From: Candidatus Ruminimicrobiellum caprinum
Lineage (GTDB): Bacteria; Elusimicrobiota; Endomicrobiia; Endomicrobiales; Endomicrobiaceae
Assembly: GCA_017413305.1 (NCBI GenBank)
Contig: JAFPUA010000117.1
Location: 1-9,121 of the forward strand
Direction: 5' to 3'
DNA length: 9,121 bases
Part shown: positions 1 through 7,376 of the stretch, piece by piece
Layout of the letters: each line of letters begins with the position of its first letter
How positions within the stretch are numbered: the first letter of the stretch is position 1
Notes under the pieces: model-generated
What the model was told of the DNA's origin: nothing
Databases searched by the model: none
Seen by the model: only the letters and a program-made list of their open reading frames with translations
Position numbers and translations under genes: made by a program

Positions 1-332
1 CAGATAATCAAAAAATATTAATTTTAAAAGAAGCAAAAATTGATGCTGATAAGATTTTAGAAAATACAAAAGCATCTTCTGAAAGTTTAAAACAGCAATC
101 TGCACAGGATGCAAAAAAACAGGCTGCCGAAATTGTTGATAATGCAAAAAAACAAGCTCAAGCGGAGTTTGCAAATATAAGTAAACAAGTCGGCTCAATG
201 TCTGTTGATTTATCTAAAAAAATAGTATCAAAAATATTATCTGAAATTTTTACCGAGCAGGATAAAACTGCAATATTATCCAAAGCGGTAGAAAAAATAG
301 AAAATGGCGGATATGAAAAAACAACAAATTAA
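1..332 (+). CDS. atpF: F-type ATP synthase subunit b, C-terminal part (5' end outside window)
   Basis: The frame starting at base 3 is open for 109 codons and ends at TAA 330-332. The protein is almost entirely charged, Ala/Lys/Glu/Gln-rich helix (DADKILENTKASSE, then repeated KKQAAE/KKQAQAE patterns). This is what the long dimeric b-subunit stalk helix looks like, and it ends in a delta-binding tail (VDLSKKIVSKILSEIF). The N-terminal membrane anchor is not in the window. In the enzyme, b links the membrane a subunit to delta and the F1 head and resists rotation. Its 3' end overlaps atpH by 29 bases, which implies translational coupling. Identity rests on composition, its position directly before atpH-atpA, and the b-like C-terminal pattern. 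Confidence 0.88.
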   Translation, partial: DNQKILILKEAKIDADKILENTKASSESLKQQSAQDAKKQAAEIVDNAKKQAQAEFANISKQVGSMSVDLSKKIVSKILSEIFTEQDKTAILSKAVEKIENGGYEKTTN

Positions 333-669
333 ACAATTAGCATTATCTATAGTTGAAACCGGTGAAATATCGGATGAAGTTTCTCAATGGATAAATAAAA
401 ATTTATCAAAGAGTGAATTAAAACTTTTTATAACTTATTTATCTGCAGCATTGAAAGATCAATCCGTTATTGTGAAATATGCCGGAAATCCGTCGCAAGT
501 TACTAAAGAAAAAATTCAAAAAATGTTTCCCGATAAAAAACTTGTATATGTAAAAGCAGATGAAGAAGTGGGGGCAGGAATAAAATTTGAATTCGGCGAT
601 TATATTTTGGACTATACGGTAACAAATATGATAATAAAAATAATGAAAGGTATAAGAGAAAGTCTATGA
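304..669 (+). CDS. atpH: F-type ATP synthase subunit delta, unusually short form
   Basis: The protein has 121 residues, against about 175-180 for a typical delta/OSCP. Residues from about 54 to the end match the usual C-terminal domain: a beta segment (SVIVKYAG), a helix (TKEKIQKMF), then VKADEEVGAGIKFEFGDYILDYTV and a closing basic helix, like the family pattern of a glycine-rich strand followed by GD-x-x-(I/L)D. The first 53 residues can form only a few helices, not the six-helix bundle that grips the alpha N-termini. An in-frame TAG at 298-300 rules out an upstream start, so ATG 304 is the first possible one; ATG 313 is an alternative. No strong ribosome binding site is visible, consistent with coupling to atpF, which runs to 332. 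The stop overlaps the atpA start as ATGA. Confidence 0.87.
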   Translation: MADMKKQQIKQLALSIVETGEISDEVSQWINKNLSKSELKLFITYLSAALKDQSVIVKYAGNPSQVTKEKIQKMFPDKKLVYVKADEEVGAGIKFEFGDYILDYTVTNMIIKIMKGIRESL

Positions 670-2180
670 AAACAGAAGAACTGATAAAACAAATTGAAGA
701 GAAACTTTACTCCGTAAATAGCAATCCGGAACTTACAAATTATGGCGTTGTTGAAACTGTCGGCGACGGAATTGTTAAAGCAACAGGCCTTTCCGGTGTG
801 GGTTATGGAGAAGAAGTTGAATTTGAAAATAAAGCTAAAGGTTTGGTTCTAAATCTCGACGAAGATGCGGTTTATATCGTGCTTTTGTCGGAAGAGGATG
901 TAACCAGAGGAATGAAAGTTTCCACTACTGGAAAAATTTTAGGTATTAATGTTTCCGATAAATTAATCGGAAGAGTTATTGACCCTACCTGTAAACCTTT
1001 GGATGAAAAAGAGTTGAAAATTGACGACGGAAAATTATATCCTCTTGAAAAGATAGCAGCAGGTATTATTGAAAGAAGCCCTGTTGACAGACCTATAAAA
1101 ACAGGTATTAAAGCTGTTGATTCTATGATTCCTATAGGAAGAGGGCAAAGAGAGTTGATTATCGGCGATAGAGGTACAGGTAAAACTGCTATTGCTATTG
1201 ATACAATAATCAATCAGAAAAAACTTGATTTAGGTTTAAAAAGAGTTGTTTGTATATATTGTGCAATAGGCCAGAAGCGTTCTAATGTTGCTTCCATAGT
1301 TGCTAAGCTTAAAGAAGCAGGTGCAATGGATTATACAATAGTTGTTTCCGCAACGGCATCAGATCCGGCATCTCTTCAGTATATTGCACCTTTTGCAGCT
1401 TGTGCAATAGGTGAATATTTTATGGAAAAGGGTGAAGATGTTCTTGTTGTTTATGACGATTTAACAAAACATGCTTGGGCATACAGACAGATTTCTTTGT
1501 TGTTAAAAAAACCGGCAGGTAGAGAAGCTTACCCCGGAGATATTTTCTATTTGCATTCAAGACTTCTTGAAAGAGCTGTTAGGCTTTCCGATAAGAACGG
1601 AGGCGGAACATTAACTGCACTTCCTATAATTGAAACTCAGGGTAACGATGTGTCGGCATATATTCCTACAAATGTTATTTCAATTACCGACGGTCAGATA
1701 TATTTGGAAGGAGATTTATTTAACGCAGGTGTTCGTCCTGCATTAAATGTAGGTTTGTCTGTATCCAGAGTAGGTGGTGCTGCACAAACTAAACCTATGA
1801 AACAACTTGCAGGTCCTGTTCGTTTGGAACTTTCTCAGTTTAGAGAATTACAGAGTTTTGCTCAGTTCGGTAGTGACCTTGATGAAGATACACTTAAGAA
1901 AATTAACAGAGGTAAAGTTTTAACGGAAATTTTAAAACAACCTCAGTATAAGCCTTTTGATGAAGCTTCAGAAATTATTGCAATATATTCTGCAACATCG
2001 GGCTGTCTTGACGATGTGAAAATTGAAGATATTATGTCTTTGGAACAGAAAATTATTGAATTTATTAAAATTAACAAGAAAGACCTTGTTGCAAGAATCG
2101 GCGAGAATAAGAAAATAGATGATGATACATTGAAACAGTTAAAAGATGCAATAATGGAATGCAAAAAGGCATTAGTATAA
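666..2180 (+). CDS. atpA: F-type ATP synthase subunit alpha
   Basis: This is a full-length alpha subunit (504 residues; the family is usually 500-515), the non-catalytic nucleotide-binding subunit of the F1 hexamer. Visible marks are an N-terminal helix for delta docking (residues 1-17), an N-terminal beta-barrel, the P-loop GDRGTGKT (167-174), Walker B strand VLVVYDD (259-265), the signature PTNVISITDGQI (334-345), and the arginine finger in SVSRVGG (R368), which completes the catalytic site on the neighbouring beta. The P-loop has Gly where most alpha subunits have Gln (GDRQTGKT). The start overlaps the atpH stop by four bases, and 22 bases separate it from atpG. Everything needed for function is present, so the call is secure. 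Confidence 0.98.
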   Translation: MKTEELIKQIEEKLYSVNSNPELTNYGVVETVGDGIVKATGLSGVGYGEEVEFENKAKGLVLNLDEDAVYIVLLSEEDVTRGMKVSTTGKILGINVSDKLIGRVIDPTCKPLDEKELKIDDGKLYPLEKIAAGIIERSPVDRPIKTGIKAVDSMIPIGRGQRELIIGDRGTGKTAIAIDTIINQKKLDLGLKRVVCIYCAIGQKRSNVASIVAKLKEAGAMDYTIVVSATASDPASLQYIAPFAACAIGEYFMEKGEDVLVVYDDLTKHAWAYRQISLLLKKPAGREAYPGDIFYLHSRLLERAVRLSDKNGGGTLTALPIIETQGNDVSAYIPTNVISITDGQIYLEGDLFNAGVRPALNVGLSVSRVGGAAQTKPMKQLAGPVRLELSQFRELQSFAQFGSDLDEDTLKKINRGKVLTEILKQPQYKPFDEASEIIAIYSATSGCLDDVKIEDIMSLEQKIIEFIKINKKDLVARIGENKKIDDDTLKQLKDAIMECKKALV

Positions 2181-2202
2181 AATTAAAGACGAGTAAAATA
2201 CG

Positions 2203-3048
2203 ATGGCAGAAAATCTACAGCAGGTAAAAAAAAGAATTAAAACAGCAAACAGCATAGCACAAATTACAAAAGCTATGGAAATGATTGCTGCGTCTAAAAT
2301 AAAAAAAGCACAAACTTCTGTAGAAAAGAATAGACCTTATGCAGAAAGAGTGAAGTTTATCGTGCAGAAAATTTTGGCAGAAAACAGTGATACGGCATTA
2401 AACTCTTCCGTAGTCGGAATGAAAGGTAATGCTAAAAGAAAATTGTTTTATGTTATTTCTTCCGATAAAGGTTTGTGCGGTGGCCTTTTGGCAAATGTAT
2501 TCAAATTGGTTTTGGCAAAAGTCTCCAAGGATGATTATGTTGTTACGATAGGGAAAAAGGCACAGGCTTTTTGTGTTAAAAACGGTTTCAATGTAGTAGC
2601 TTCATTCAATATGGGTTCGAAGTTCCCTGCTTACACGGATATTTCGCCTATGTTAAAGATAGCGGAAGATTTTTATGAAAAGAAAGAAATCTCTTCAATG
2701 GAAGTGATTTACACATATTTTAAAAATCGTATCGTTCAGGAAGCAGTTTGTAAAGTACTTGCACCTATTGAAAGAGATGAAAAGTTTGTCAACAAAGGTT
2801 GGCATATTTTTGAACCGTCATCAAAAGAAATTTTTGACAGTTTAATACCTTACTATTTTGAAGTTGTTTTTTATGATATGTTGATGAACTCATATACAAG
2901 TGAGCAGGCAGCAAGAATGTCTGCAATGAGTAATGCCAACGAAAATGCTAAAGATATTTCAGCGTCGCTCACAATTATTTATAATAAATCCAGACAAGAA
3001 AAAATTACAAATGAAATTCTTGATTTGGCAAACGGGCAGATACATTAA
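2203..3048 (+). CDS. atpG: F-type ATP synthase subunit gamma (rotor shaft)
   Basis: The protein has 281 residues, normal for gamma (about 280-295). It shows both ends of the coiled-coil shaft: the N-terminal IKTANSIAQITKAMEMIAASKIKKAQ (12-37) and the C-terminal SEQAARMSAMSNANENAKD (233-251) with YNKSRQEKITNEI (260-272). The Rossmann-like middle contains the family motif SSDKGLCGGLLAN (86-98). Gamma turns inside the alpha/beta ring and transmits torque between the c-ring and the catalytic sites. It starts at ATG 2203 after a weak GAC-GAG purine stretch (2188-2193), 22 bases behind atpA, and sits in the usual order between atpA and atpD. Confidence 0.97.
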   Translation: MAENLQQVKKRIKTANSIAQITKAMEMIAASKIKKAQTSVEKNRPYAERVKFIVQKILAENSDTALNSSVVGMKGNAKRKLFYVISSDKGLCGGLLANVFKLVLAKVSKDDYVVTIGKKAQAFCVKNGFNVVASFNMGSKFPAYTDISPMLKIAEDFYEKKEISSMEVIYTYFKNRIVQEAVCKVLAPIERDEKFVNKGWHIFEPSSKEIFDSLIPYYFEVVFYDMLMNSYTSEQAARMSAMSNANENAKDISASLTIIYNKSRQEKITNEILDLANGQIH

Positions 3049-3080
3049 GTTTTATAATTAATGATGTAGAGGATACAAGA

Positions 3081-4484
3081 ATGGAAAAGATTAACAAAGG
3101 TGAAGGTTTTGTAATAAGGGTTCAGGGGGCAGTTGTCGATGTCAGATTTCAAGACGAAACTCCTGATGTTTATGAGGCTCTTAACATTGTTATGCCAAAC
3201 GGTTCTAAACTTGTTTTGGAAACAATGTTCCAAATGGATAATTTTGAAGTAAGAACTATAGCTTTAGGTTCTACCGACGGATTGAAAAGAGGTGCAAAGG
3301 TTATAAGAACTAATGCTCCTATTTCTGTTCCTGTAGGAGAAAAGACATTAGGAAGAATTTTTAATGTTTTAGGGGAAGCTGTTGACGGACAGAATCAAAT
3401 TTCTAAGTCAGAATCAGAGTTTGCTCCTATTCATAAACCATCTCCAAAGCTTTCCGAGCAGAAAACAACTCCTGAAATTCTTGAAACAGGTATAAAAGTT
3501 ATTGATTTGATTTCTCCATTTACAAAAGGTGGAAAAATCGGTATATTTGGTGGTGCCGGTGTAGGTAAAACAGTTGTTGTTAAAGAACTTATCAGAAATA
3601 TAGCTATGGAACATGACGGACATTCCGTATTTGCAGGTGTAGGTGAAAGAACAAGAGAAGGTACAGACCTTTGGATGGAAATGAAAGAATCTAATGTTTT
3701 GGACAAAACCGTTCTTGTATTCGGTCAGATGAACGAACCTCCCGGAAGCAGAATGAGAGTTGCTTTAACAGGGCTTACCATGGCCGAATATTTTAGAGAC
3801 AAAAAACATGAAGATGTTTTGTTGTTTATCGATAATATTTATAGATTTGCTCAGGCAGGAAGTGAGGTTTCTGCACTTTTGGGCAGAATGTCTTCTGCTG
3901 TGGGCTATCAGCCTAACTTGGCACAGGATATGGGCGAACTTCAAGAAAGAATTGCATCAACAAATAAAGGTTCTGTTACCTCGGTACAGGCAATTTATGT
4001 TCCTGCAGATGATTATACCGACCCTGCTCCTGTAACAATTTTCTCTCATTTGGATGCAACTATTACTTTGGACAGATCAATCGTAGAACAAGGTCTTTAT
4101 CCTGCAGTTAATCCGCTTACATCTTCTTCCAGACTTCTTGATCCGAATACGGTAGGCAATGATCATTATCAGGTTGCAATGGATGTTAAAAAGATTTTGC
4201 AGAAATATAAAGATTTACAGGATATTATAGCTATTCTTGGTATGGATGAGCTTTCCGACGACGATAAACTTACGGTATCAAGAGCAAGAAAGATTCAAAG
4301 GTTCCTTACGCAGCCTATGTTTGTTGCAGAAACATTTACTGGACTTGAAGGAAAATATGTAAAAATTGAAGATACAGTTAAAGGCTTTAAAGAAATTATA
4401 GAAGGTAAATACGATCATATTTCAGAGCAGCATTTCTATATGGCAGGTACAATAGAAGAGGTTGTTGAAAGGGCATCTAAATAA
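3081..4484 (+). CDS. atpD: F-type ATP synthase subunit beta (catalytic)
   Basis: This is a full-length catalytic beta subunit (467 residues). The P-loop GGAGVGKT is at 157-164, the catalytic glutamate lies in GVGERTREG (E189, followed by R190), QMNEPPG is at 216-222, and Walker B is VLLFIDN with D251. The nucleotide-site tyrosine region reads YPAVNPLTSSSR (340-351) in place of the commoner YPAVDPL-x-STSR. The torque-sensing DELSEED loop is present as DELSDDD (389-395). It starts at ATG 3081 with GAGGA at 3069-3073, a spacing of 7 bases. The stop TAA overlaps the atpC start by one base (TAATG). All catalytic residues I can check are conserved, so the enzyme should be active. Confidence 0.98.
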   Translation: MEKINKGEGFVIRVQGAVVDVRFQDETPDVYEALNIVMPNGSKLVLETMFQMDNFEVRTIALGSTDGLKRGAKVIRTNAPISVPVGEKTLGRIFNVLGEAVDGQNQISKSESEFAPIHKPSPKLSEQKTTPEILETGIKVIDLISPFTKGGKIGIFGGAGVGKTVVVKELIRNIAMEHDGHSVFAGVGERTREGTDLWMEMKESNVLDKTVLVFGQMNEPPGSRMRVALTGLTMAEYFRDKKHEDVLLFIDNIYRFAQAGSEVSALLGRMSSAVGYQPNLAQDMGELQERIASTNKGSVTSVQAIYVPADDYTDPAPVTIFSHLDATITLDRSIVEQGLYPAVNPLTSSSRLLDPNTVGNDHYQVAMDVKKILQKYKDLQDIIAILGMDELSDDDKLTVSRARKIQRFLTQPMFVAETFTGLEGKYVKIEDTVKGFKEIIEGKYDHISEQHFYMAGTIEEVVERASK

Positions 4485-4915
4485 TGGCAAATATTTATAA
4501 ACTTGATATTTTATCACCGGAAGGCAATATATTTAGTGGCGATGTTACGCTGGCGACATTTCCTACTGCGTCAGGACTTATTACTATTTTAGCAAACCAT
4601 GCTGCATTGATAACGAAGCTTGTCAGCGGAGAAATAGAAATAGAACATAATGGTGAAAGAAAATTCATCACTATAACAGGCGGTTTTTTGGAAGTGTCGG
4701 ATAATCTTGTCAGTGTTATCGCAGACTTTGCGATAAGGTCAGAAGATATTGATGACGAAAAAATTGCAGCCGCTAAAAAGTATGCAGAAGAGCAAAAAGC
4801 TAAAAAGAGTAGAGTTTCTTCGGAGATTGCAGAACGCGAACTTCAAAAAGCAATCCTATCAATGAATATAATGGAGCATAATAAATTAAAAAGAAAAAAG
4901 GGAGCAAAATTTTGA
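4484..4915 (+). CDS. atpC: F-type ATP synthase subunit epsilon
   Basis: The protein has 143 residues, normal for epsilon. Residues 1-85 form the beta-sandwich domain, with the family pattern KLDILSPEGNIFSGDV, then a degenerate version of the usual GE-x-G-x-(I/L)P-x-HAP stretch (TASGLITILANHAALIT) and GGFLEVSDNLVSVIAD. Residues from about 87 to 140 form the two-helix C-terminal domain (EDIDDEKIAAAKKYAEEQKAKK, then a second basic helix) that in other bacteria can extend into F1 and inhibit hydrolysis. It joins the gamma foot to the c-ring. It ends in TGA 4913-4915, which overlaps the TTG start of the next gene. This is the last ATP synthase subunit of the operon. Confidence 0.95.
   Translation: MANIYKLDILSPEGNIFSGDVTLATFPTASGLITILANHAALITKLVSGEIEIEHNGERKFITITGGFLEVSDNLVSVIADFAIRSEDIDDEKIAAAKKYAEEQKAKKSRVSSEIAERELQKAILSMNIMEHNKLKRKKGAKF
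4898..4904 (+). promoter_or_regulatory. Ribosome binding site that fixes a TTG start
   Basis: AAGGGAG lies 7 bases before TTG 4912-4914, inside the end of atpC. The next in-frame ATG would fall at residue 17 and destroy the signal peptide, so the TTG start is well supported. Stop and start overlap as TTGA, which suggests termination-reinitiation coupling. Confidence 0.75.
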
Positions 4916-5844
4916 AAAATAAATTTTTATCATTTTTTCTTTTTTTATCTTTAACGGTTATGTTGTCTGCATGTGTTTCTGCACAGAAAGAACAGAATAT
5001 TCCTGAAGAGCAAGAACAAGAATCTTCAGAAGAAAAAGCTCCTGAAATCAGTTATGTTATTATCGAAAAGAGATTAGTTCGCTCCGATAACAATAAAAAG
5101 ATTTATGTTTATACAGTCGGTCCCAAAGTTGTTGCAGAAGAAGTTTGTGATATGAACGGTAATGTTGTAAAATTAGAGGGAGAAATTCCTTCTGGAACTG
5201 TAAGACAGTATAATTTAAATGATGAAATAATATCCGAAAAGTATTACGATGCATCAAGAGTTGCCGAAGAGAAAAAGACTTACGAGGACAGAACTTATTT
5301 TGAAAATGGTGGCTTGGCTTCAATCAAAACTTATACGAATGATGTCCTTGACGGTCCTGCAGCAGAGTTTTATGAAGATGGAAACAAAAAAATTCAGGCA
5401 AACTATAAAAATGGAATTTTGGACGGAGATTATACAAAGTTCAGAGACAACGGCAAAATAGAATTTTTCTGTCAGTATCTTGACGGACATTTAAATGGAC
5501 ACTATAAAGAATATTTTGAAAATGGTAATATCAAAAAAGAACAAGAGTACCTTAATGACAAAAAAGAAGGAGAAAGTAAAGAATATTTCGAAACCGGTGT
5601 TATAAAACAGAAATATAATTATTCTCAAGATGTTTTGGAAGGCGATGCAGAAATATATTATGAAGACGGTTCTATCAAAAAAACTGAAAAATATAGAAAT
5701 AATAAGCTTAACGGTGATGTAAAAATATACAGTAACAATAATTCCGGAAGTCCTATATACATTGATAGTTATGTCAGTGGAAAGAAAATTTCAAGAACTG
5801 CTTACGGAAATAACGGCAAAAAACTTTTTAAAGAAATATATTAA
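4912..5844 (+). CDS. Lipoprotein with six exact 24-residue MORN-type repeats (YwqK-like family)
   Basis: The protein has 310 residues. An N-terminal hydrophobic signal ends in the lipobox LSAC (18-21), so C21 should be lipidated. A Glu/Gln-rich linker (26-43) follows. From about residue 129 the chain is built of units of the type YFENG-x-I-K-(x)n-Y-(x)n-LDG-x-(Y/F). The glycine after the acidic pair recurs at 133, 157, 181, 205, 229 and 253, exactly 24 residues apart. Weaker units occur before 129 and after 274. This matches MORN_2-type repeats, often annotated as YwqK-family antitoxin proteins; that label is a family name, not a demonstrated activity here. It probably sits at the cell envelope facing the periplasm. 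It lies between atpC and yebC (18-base gap) and looks co-transcribed. Its role is unknown. Confidence 0.85.
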   Translation: MKNKFLSFFLFLSLTVMLSACVSAQKEQNIPEEQEQESSEEKAPEISYVIIEKRLVRSDNNKKIYVYTVGPKVVAEEVCDMNGNVVKLEGEIPSGTVRQYNLNDEIISEKYYDASRVAEEKKTYEDRTYFENGGLASIKTYTNDVLDGPAAEFYEDGNKKIQANYKNGILDGDYTKFRDNGKIEFFCQYLDGHLNGHYKEYFENGNIKKEQEYLNDKKEGESKEYFETGVIKQKYNYSQDVLEGDAEIYYEDGSIKKTEKYRNNKLNGDVKIYSNNNSGSPIYIDSYVSGKKISRTAYGNNGKKLFKEIY

Positions 5845-5862
5845 AATAAGAGAGGTTTTAGC

Positions 5863-6612
5863 ATGTCAGGTCATAATAAGTGGGCCAGTATCAAACACAA
5901 AAAAGCCGCAACAGACGCAAAAAGAGGTAAAATTTTTACAAAGATTATCAGAGAAATGGTAGTAGCTGCTAAGGAAGGCGGCGGAATTATAGAAAATAAT
6001 GCAAGACTTAGAAAAGCTGTCGACGATGCAAGAGCAGCAAATATGCCTCAGGATAATATTAAGAAAGCTATCCAGAGAGGAACGGGCGAACTTCCCGGTG
6101 CAGTATATGAAGAAATCACTTATGAAGGTTACGGTCCTGCAGGTGTTGCTTTGATAGTAGAAACTACTACAGATAATAAAAACAGAACAGCTTCCGAAAT
6201 AAGAAAAATATTTTCCAAACATTCCGGCAGTATGGGTGAAACCGGCTGCGTAGGTTGGATGTTCTCGAGAAAAGGCCTTATTACTATAGATAAAACAGCA
6301 GGCGACGAAGATACAATAATGACACTTGCTTTAGACAGCGGTGCAGATGATTTTGTCGCAGAAGATGATGTTTATGAAATTTATACAAAGCCTGAAGATT
6401 TCAATAAAGTTGTAGATGCAATAAAAGCTAAAAATGTTGCAATAATGGAATCGGAACTTTCTATGATTCCACAGACATATGTTAAGCTTGAAGGAGAAAA
6501 TGCAGAACATATGTTAAAACTTCTCGACGAACTTGAAGAACACGATGATGTAAAAAATGTTTTCTCAAATTTTGATATATCTAAAGAAGATATGGAAAAA
6601 TACGGGGCATAA
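5863..6612 (+). CDS. yebC: YebC/PmpR-family regulator or translation factor
   Basis: The protein has 249 residues, the normal length. The N-terminus MSGHNKWASIKHKKAATDAKRGKIFTK is diagnostic, followed by NMPQDNIKKAIQRGTGE (59-75), YEGYGPAGVALIVE (87-100) and TDNKNRTASEIRKIFSKH-x-G-x-MGETGCVGWMF (102-133). Family members have been described as DNA-binding regulators (PmpR) and, more recently, as ribosome-associated factors that relieve stalling at proline-rich stretches; the sequence does not tell which applies here. The start is ATG 5863 with AAGAGAGG at 5848-5855 (spacing 7). It overlaps ruvC by one base (TAATG). The yebC-ruvC neighbourhood is common in bacteria. Confidence 0.96.
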   Translation: MSGHNKWASIKHKKAATDAKRGKIFTKIIREMVVAAKEGGGIIENNARLRKAVDDARAANMPQDNIKKAIQRGTGELPGAVYEEITYEGYGPAGVALIVETTTDNKNRTASEIRKIFSKHSGSMGETGCVGWMFSRKGLITIDKTAGDEDTIMTLALDSGADDFVAEDDVYEIYTKPEDFNKVVDAIKAKNVAIMESELSMIPQTYVKLEGENAEHMLKLLDELEEHDDVKNVFSNFDISKEDMEKYGA

Positions 6613-7088
6613 TGATAGTTTTAGGTATAGACCCCGGTTTATCAATGCCGGGATGGGGTGTAGTGCATAAGGGTAAGACGGATAGATTTACATGTCTCGC
6701 TTATGGTTGTATGAGAACGTATCCCAAAGATTCTTTGGCTGATAGACTAAAATTTATTTTTACAGAAACTCAAAAAATTGTAGATACATATAAACCTGAA
6801 GTTGTTGCTATGGAAGAGATTTTTTTCTTAAAAGGATCGAAGGTCATAGCAACAATCGGTCAGGCAAGAGGTGCACTAATATCTGCAGTAGTCACAAAAA
6901 ACCTTCCTTTATTCGAATATAATCCAAGAACAATCAAAATGGCACTTACAGGTTACGGACTTGCCGATAAATATCAGATGCAGCATATGGTTAAAAGTAT
7001 GTTGGGTTTGAAAGAAATTCCTAAACCAGATGATGCTGCTGATGCTTTAGCTATGGCAATATGCCACCTAAACACTCACCGCTTTTAA
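6612..7088 (+). CDS. ruvC: Crossover junction endodeoxyribonuclease RuvC
   Basis: The protein has 158 residues, normal for RuvC, which cuts Holliday junctions as a dimer during recombinational repair. The four acidic catalytic residues are visible: D7 in LGIDPG, E68 in AMEEIFF, and D141 and D144 in DDAADALAMAICH. GQARGALI (83-90) and YNPRTIKMALTGYGLADKYQMQHMV (103-127) are also family marks. The usual partners ruvA and ruvB do not follow; the gene ends the + strand unit and hairpin sequence begins about 40 bases downstream. The start codon overlaps the yebC stop, so translation is probably coupled. Confidence 0.96.
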   Translation: MIVLGIDPGLSMPGWGVVHKGKTDRFTCLAYGCMRTYPKDSLADRLKFIFTETQKIVDTYKPEVVAMEEIFFLKGSKVIATIGQARGALISAVVTKNLPLFEYNPRTIKMALTGYGLADKYQMQHMVKSMLGLKEIPKPDDAADALAMAICHLNTHRF

Positions 7089-7126
7089 GTGTTTATTGCG
7101 ACCGAAATATTTTGGCTACAACTTTG

Positions 7127-7175
7127 AAAAATCAAACCTTATGTACCTCCATATGTACACCGCGGTTTGATTTTT
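7127..7175. terminator. Hairpin after ruvC, probable (bidirectional) terminator
   Basis: AAAAATCAAACC (7127-7138) and GGTTTGATTTTT (7164-7175) are a perfect 12-bp inverted repeat. The enclosed loop holds a second 5-bp stem (TGTAC 7142-7146 with GTACA 7155-7159). The T run on each strand lies at the 3' edge of the stem, so it could terminate in either direction. It starts 38 bases after the ruvC stop. Confidence 0.7.
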
Positions 7176-7206
7176 AATTGTTTCGCTCAAAATCTTTCTA
7201 GTCGTC

Positions 7207-7243
7207 ATCAAAAAGTGCAAATCATATTCTTGCACTTTTTGAT
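7207..7243. repeat. Perfect 14-bp hairpin in the convergent intergenic region
   Basis: Bases 7207-7220 (ATCAAAAAGTGCAA) and 7230-7243 (TTGCACTTTTTGAT) are exact inverted repeats around a 9-base loop. No T run follows on either strand outside the stem, so it is not a textbook terminator. It could be a backup terminator, an mRNA-stabilising 3' hairpin, or part of a palindromic intergenic element. Confidence 0.6.
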
Positions 7244-7302
7244 ATGTAATCGGCTCGCTGTTGCCTTGTCTAAATTCAAAATATTTCGTCGGTAAAGTAA
7301 TT

Positions 7303-7341
7303 AAAAAAGATAGGAATTGCCGCTATATCGCAATTCCTATC
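7303..7341 (-). terminator. Rho-independent terminator of the pilin genes
   Basis: Read on the - strand, GATAGGAATTGC (7341-7330) pairs with GCAATTCCTATC (7320-7309) over 12 bp with a 9-base loop, and is followed at once by six T (7308-7303). The stem begins 35 bases after the stop codon of the last pilin gene. This is a classical intrinsic terminator and it sets the orientation of the unit. Confidence 0.85.
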
Positions 7342-7376
7342 ATCAAAAATACCGCTATGGTGTATTTCTGAAAAAA

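Larger units (their letters stand above)
7089..7376. other. Convergent intergenic region of 288 bases with nested hairpins
   Basis: No gene is supported here. Besides the three hairpins listed separately, CGAAATATTTTG (7103-7114) and CAAAATATTTCG (7277-7288) form an outer 12-bp perfect inverted repeat that encloses the first two hairpins. A degenerate relative of the right arm (CAAAATCTTTC) lies near 7187-7198. The nesting suggests a composite palindromic element, but no transposase, target-site duplication or second full copy is seen. Confidence 0.5.

Noticed and set aside
667..669. Recoded TGA (as in some reduced bacterial lineages)
   Set aside because: TGA ends both atpH and atpC exactly where the next gene starts, and no conserved gene here reads through a TGA.
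872..1213. Open frames on the opposite strand or in other frames inside atpA, atpD and yebC (for example 872-1213 -, 3431-3706 -, 5866-6222 -)
   Set aside because: They lie wholly inside strongly conserved genes, with no ribosome binding sites or recognisable domains.
5249..5461. Second-frame open reading stretch within the repeat lipoprotein
   Set aside because: It is a by-product of the 72-base repeat period; the lipoprotein frame has the signal peptide, lipobox and regular repeats.
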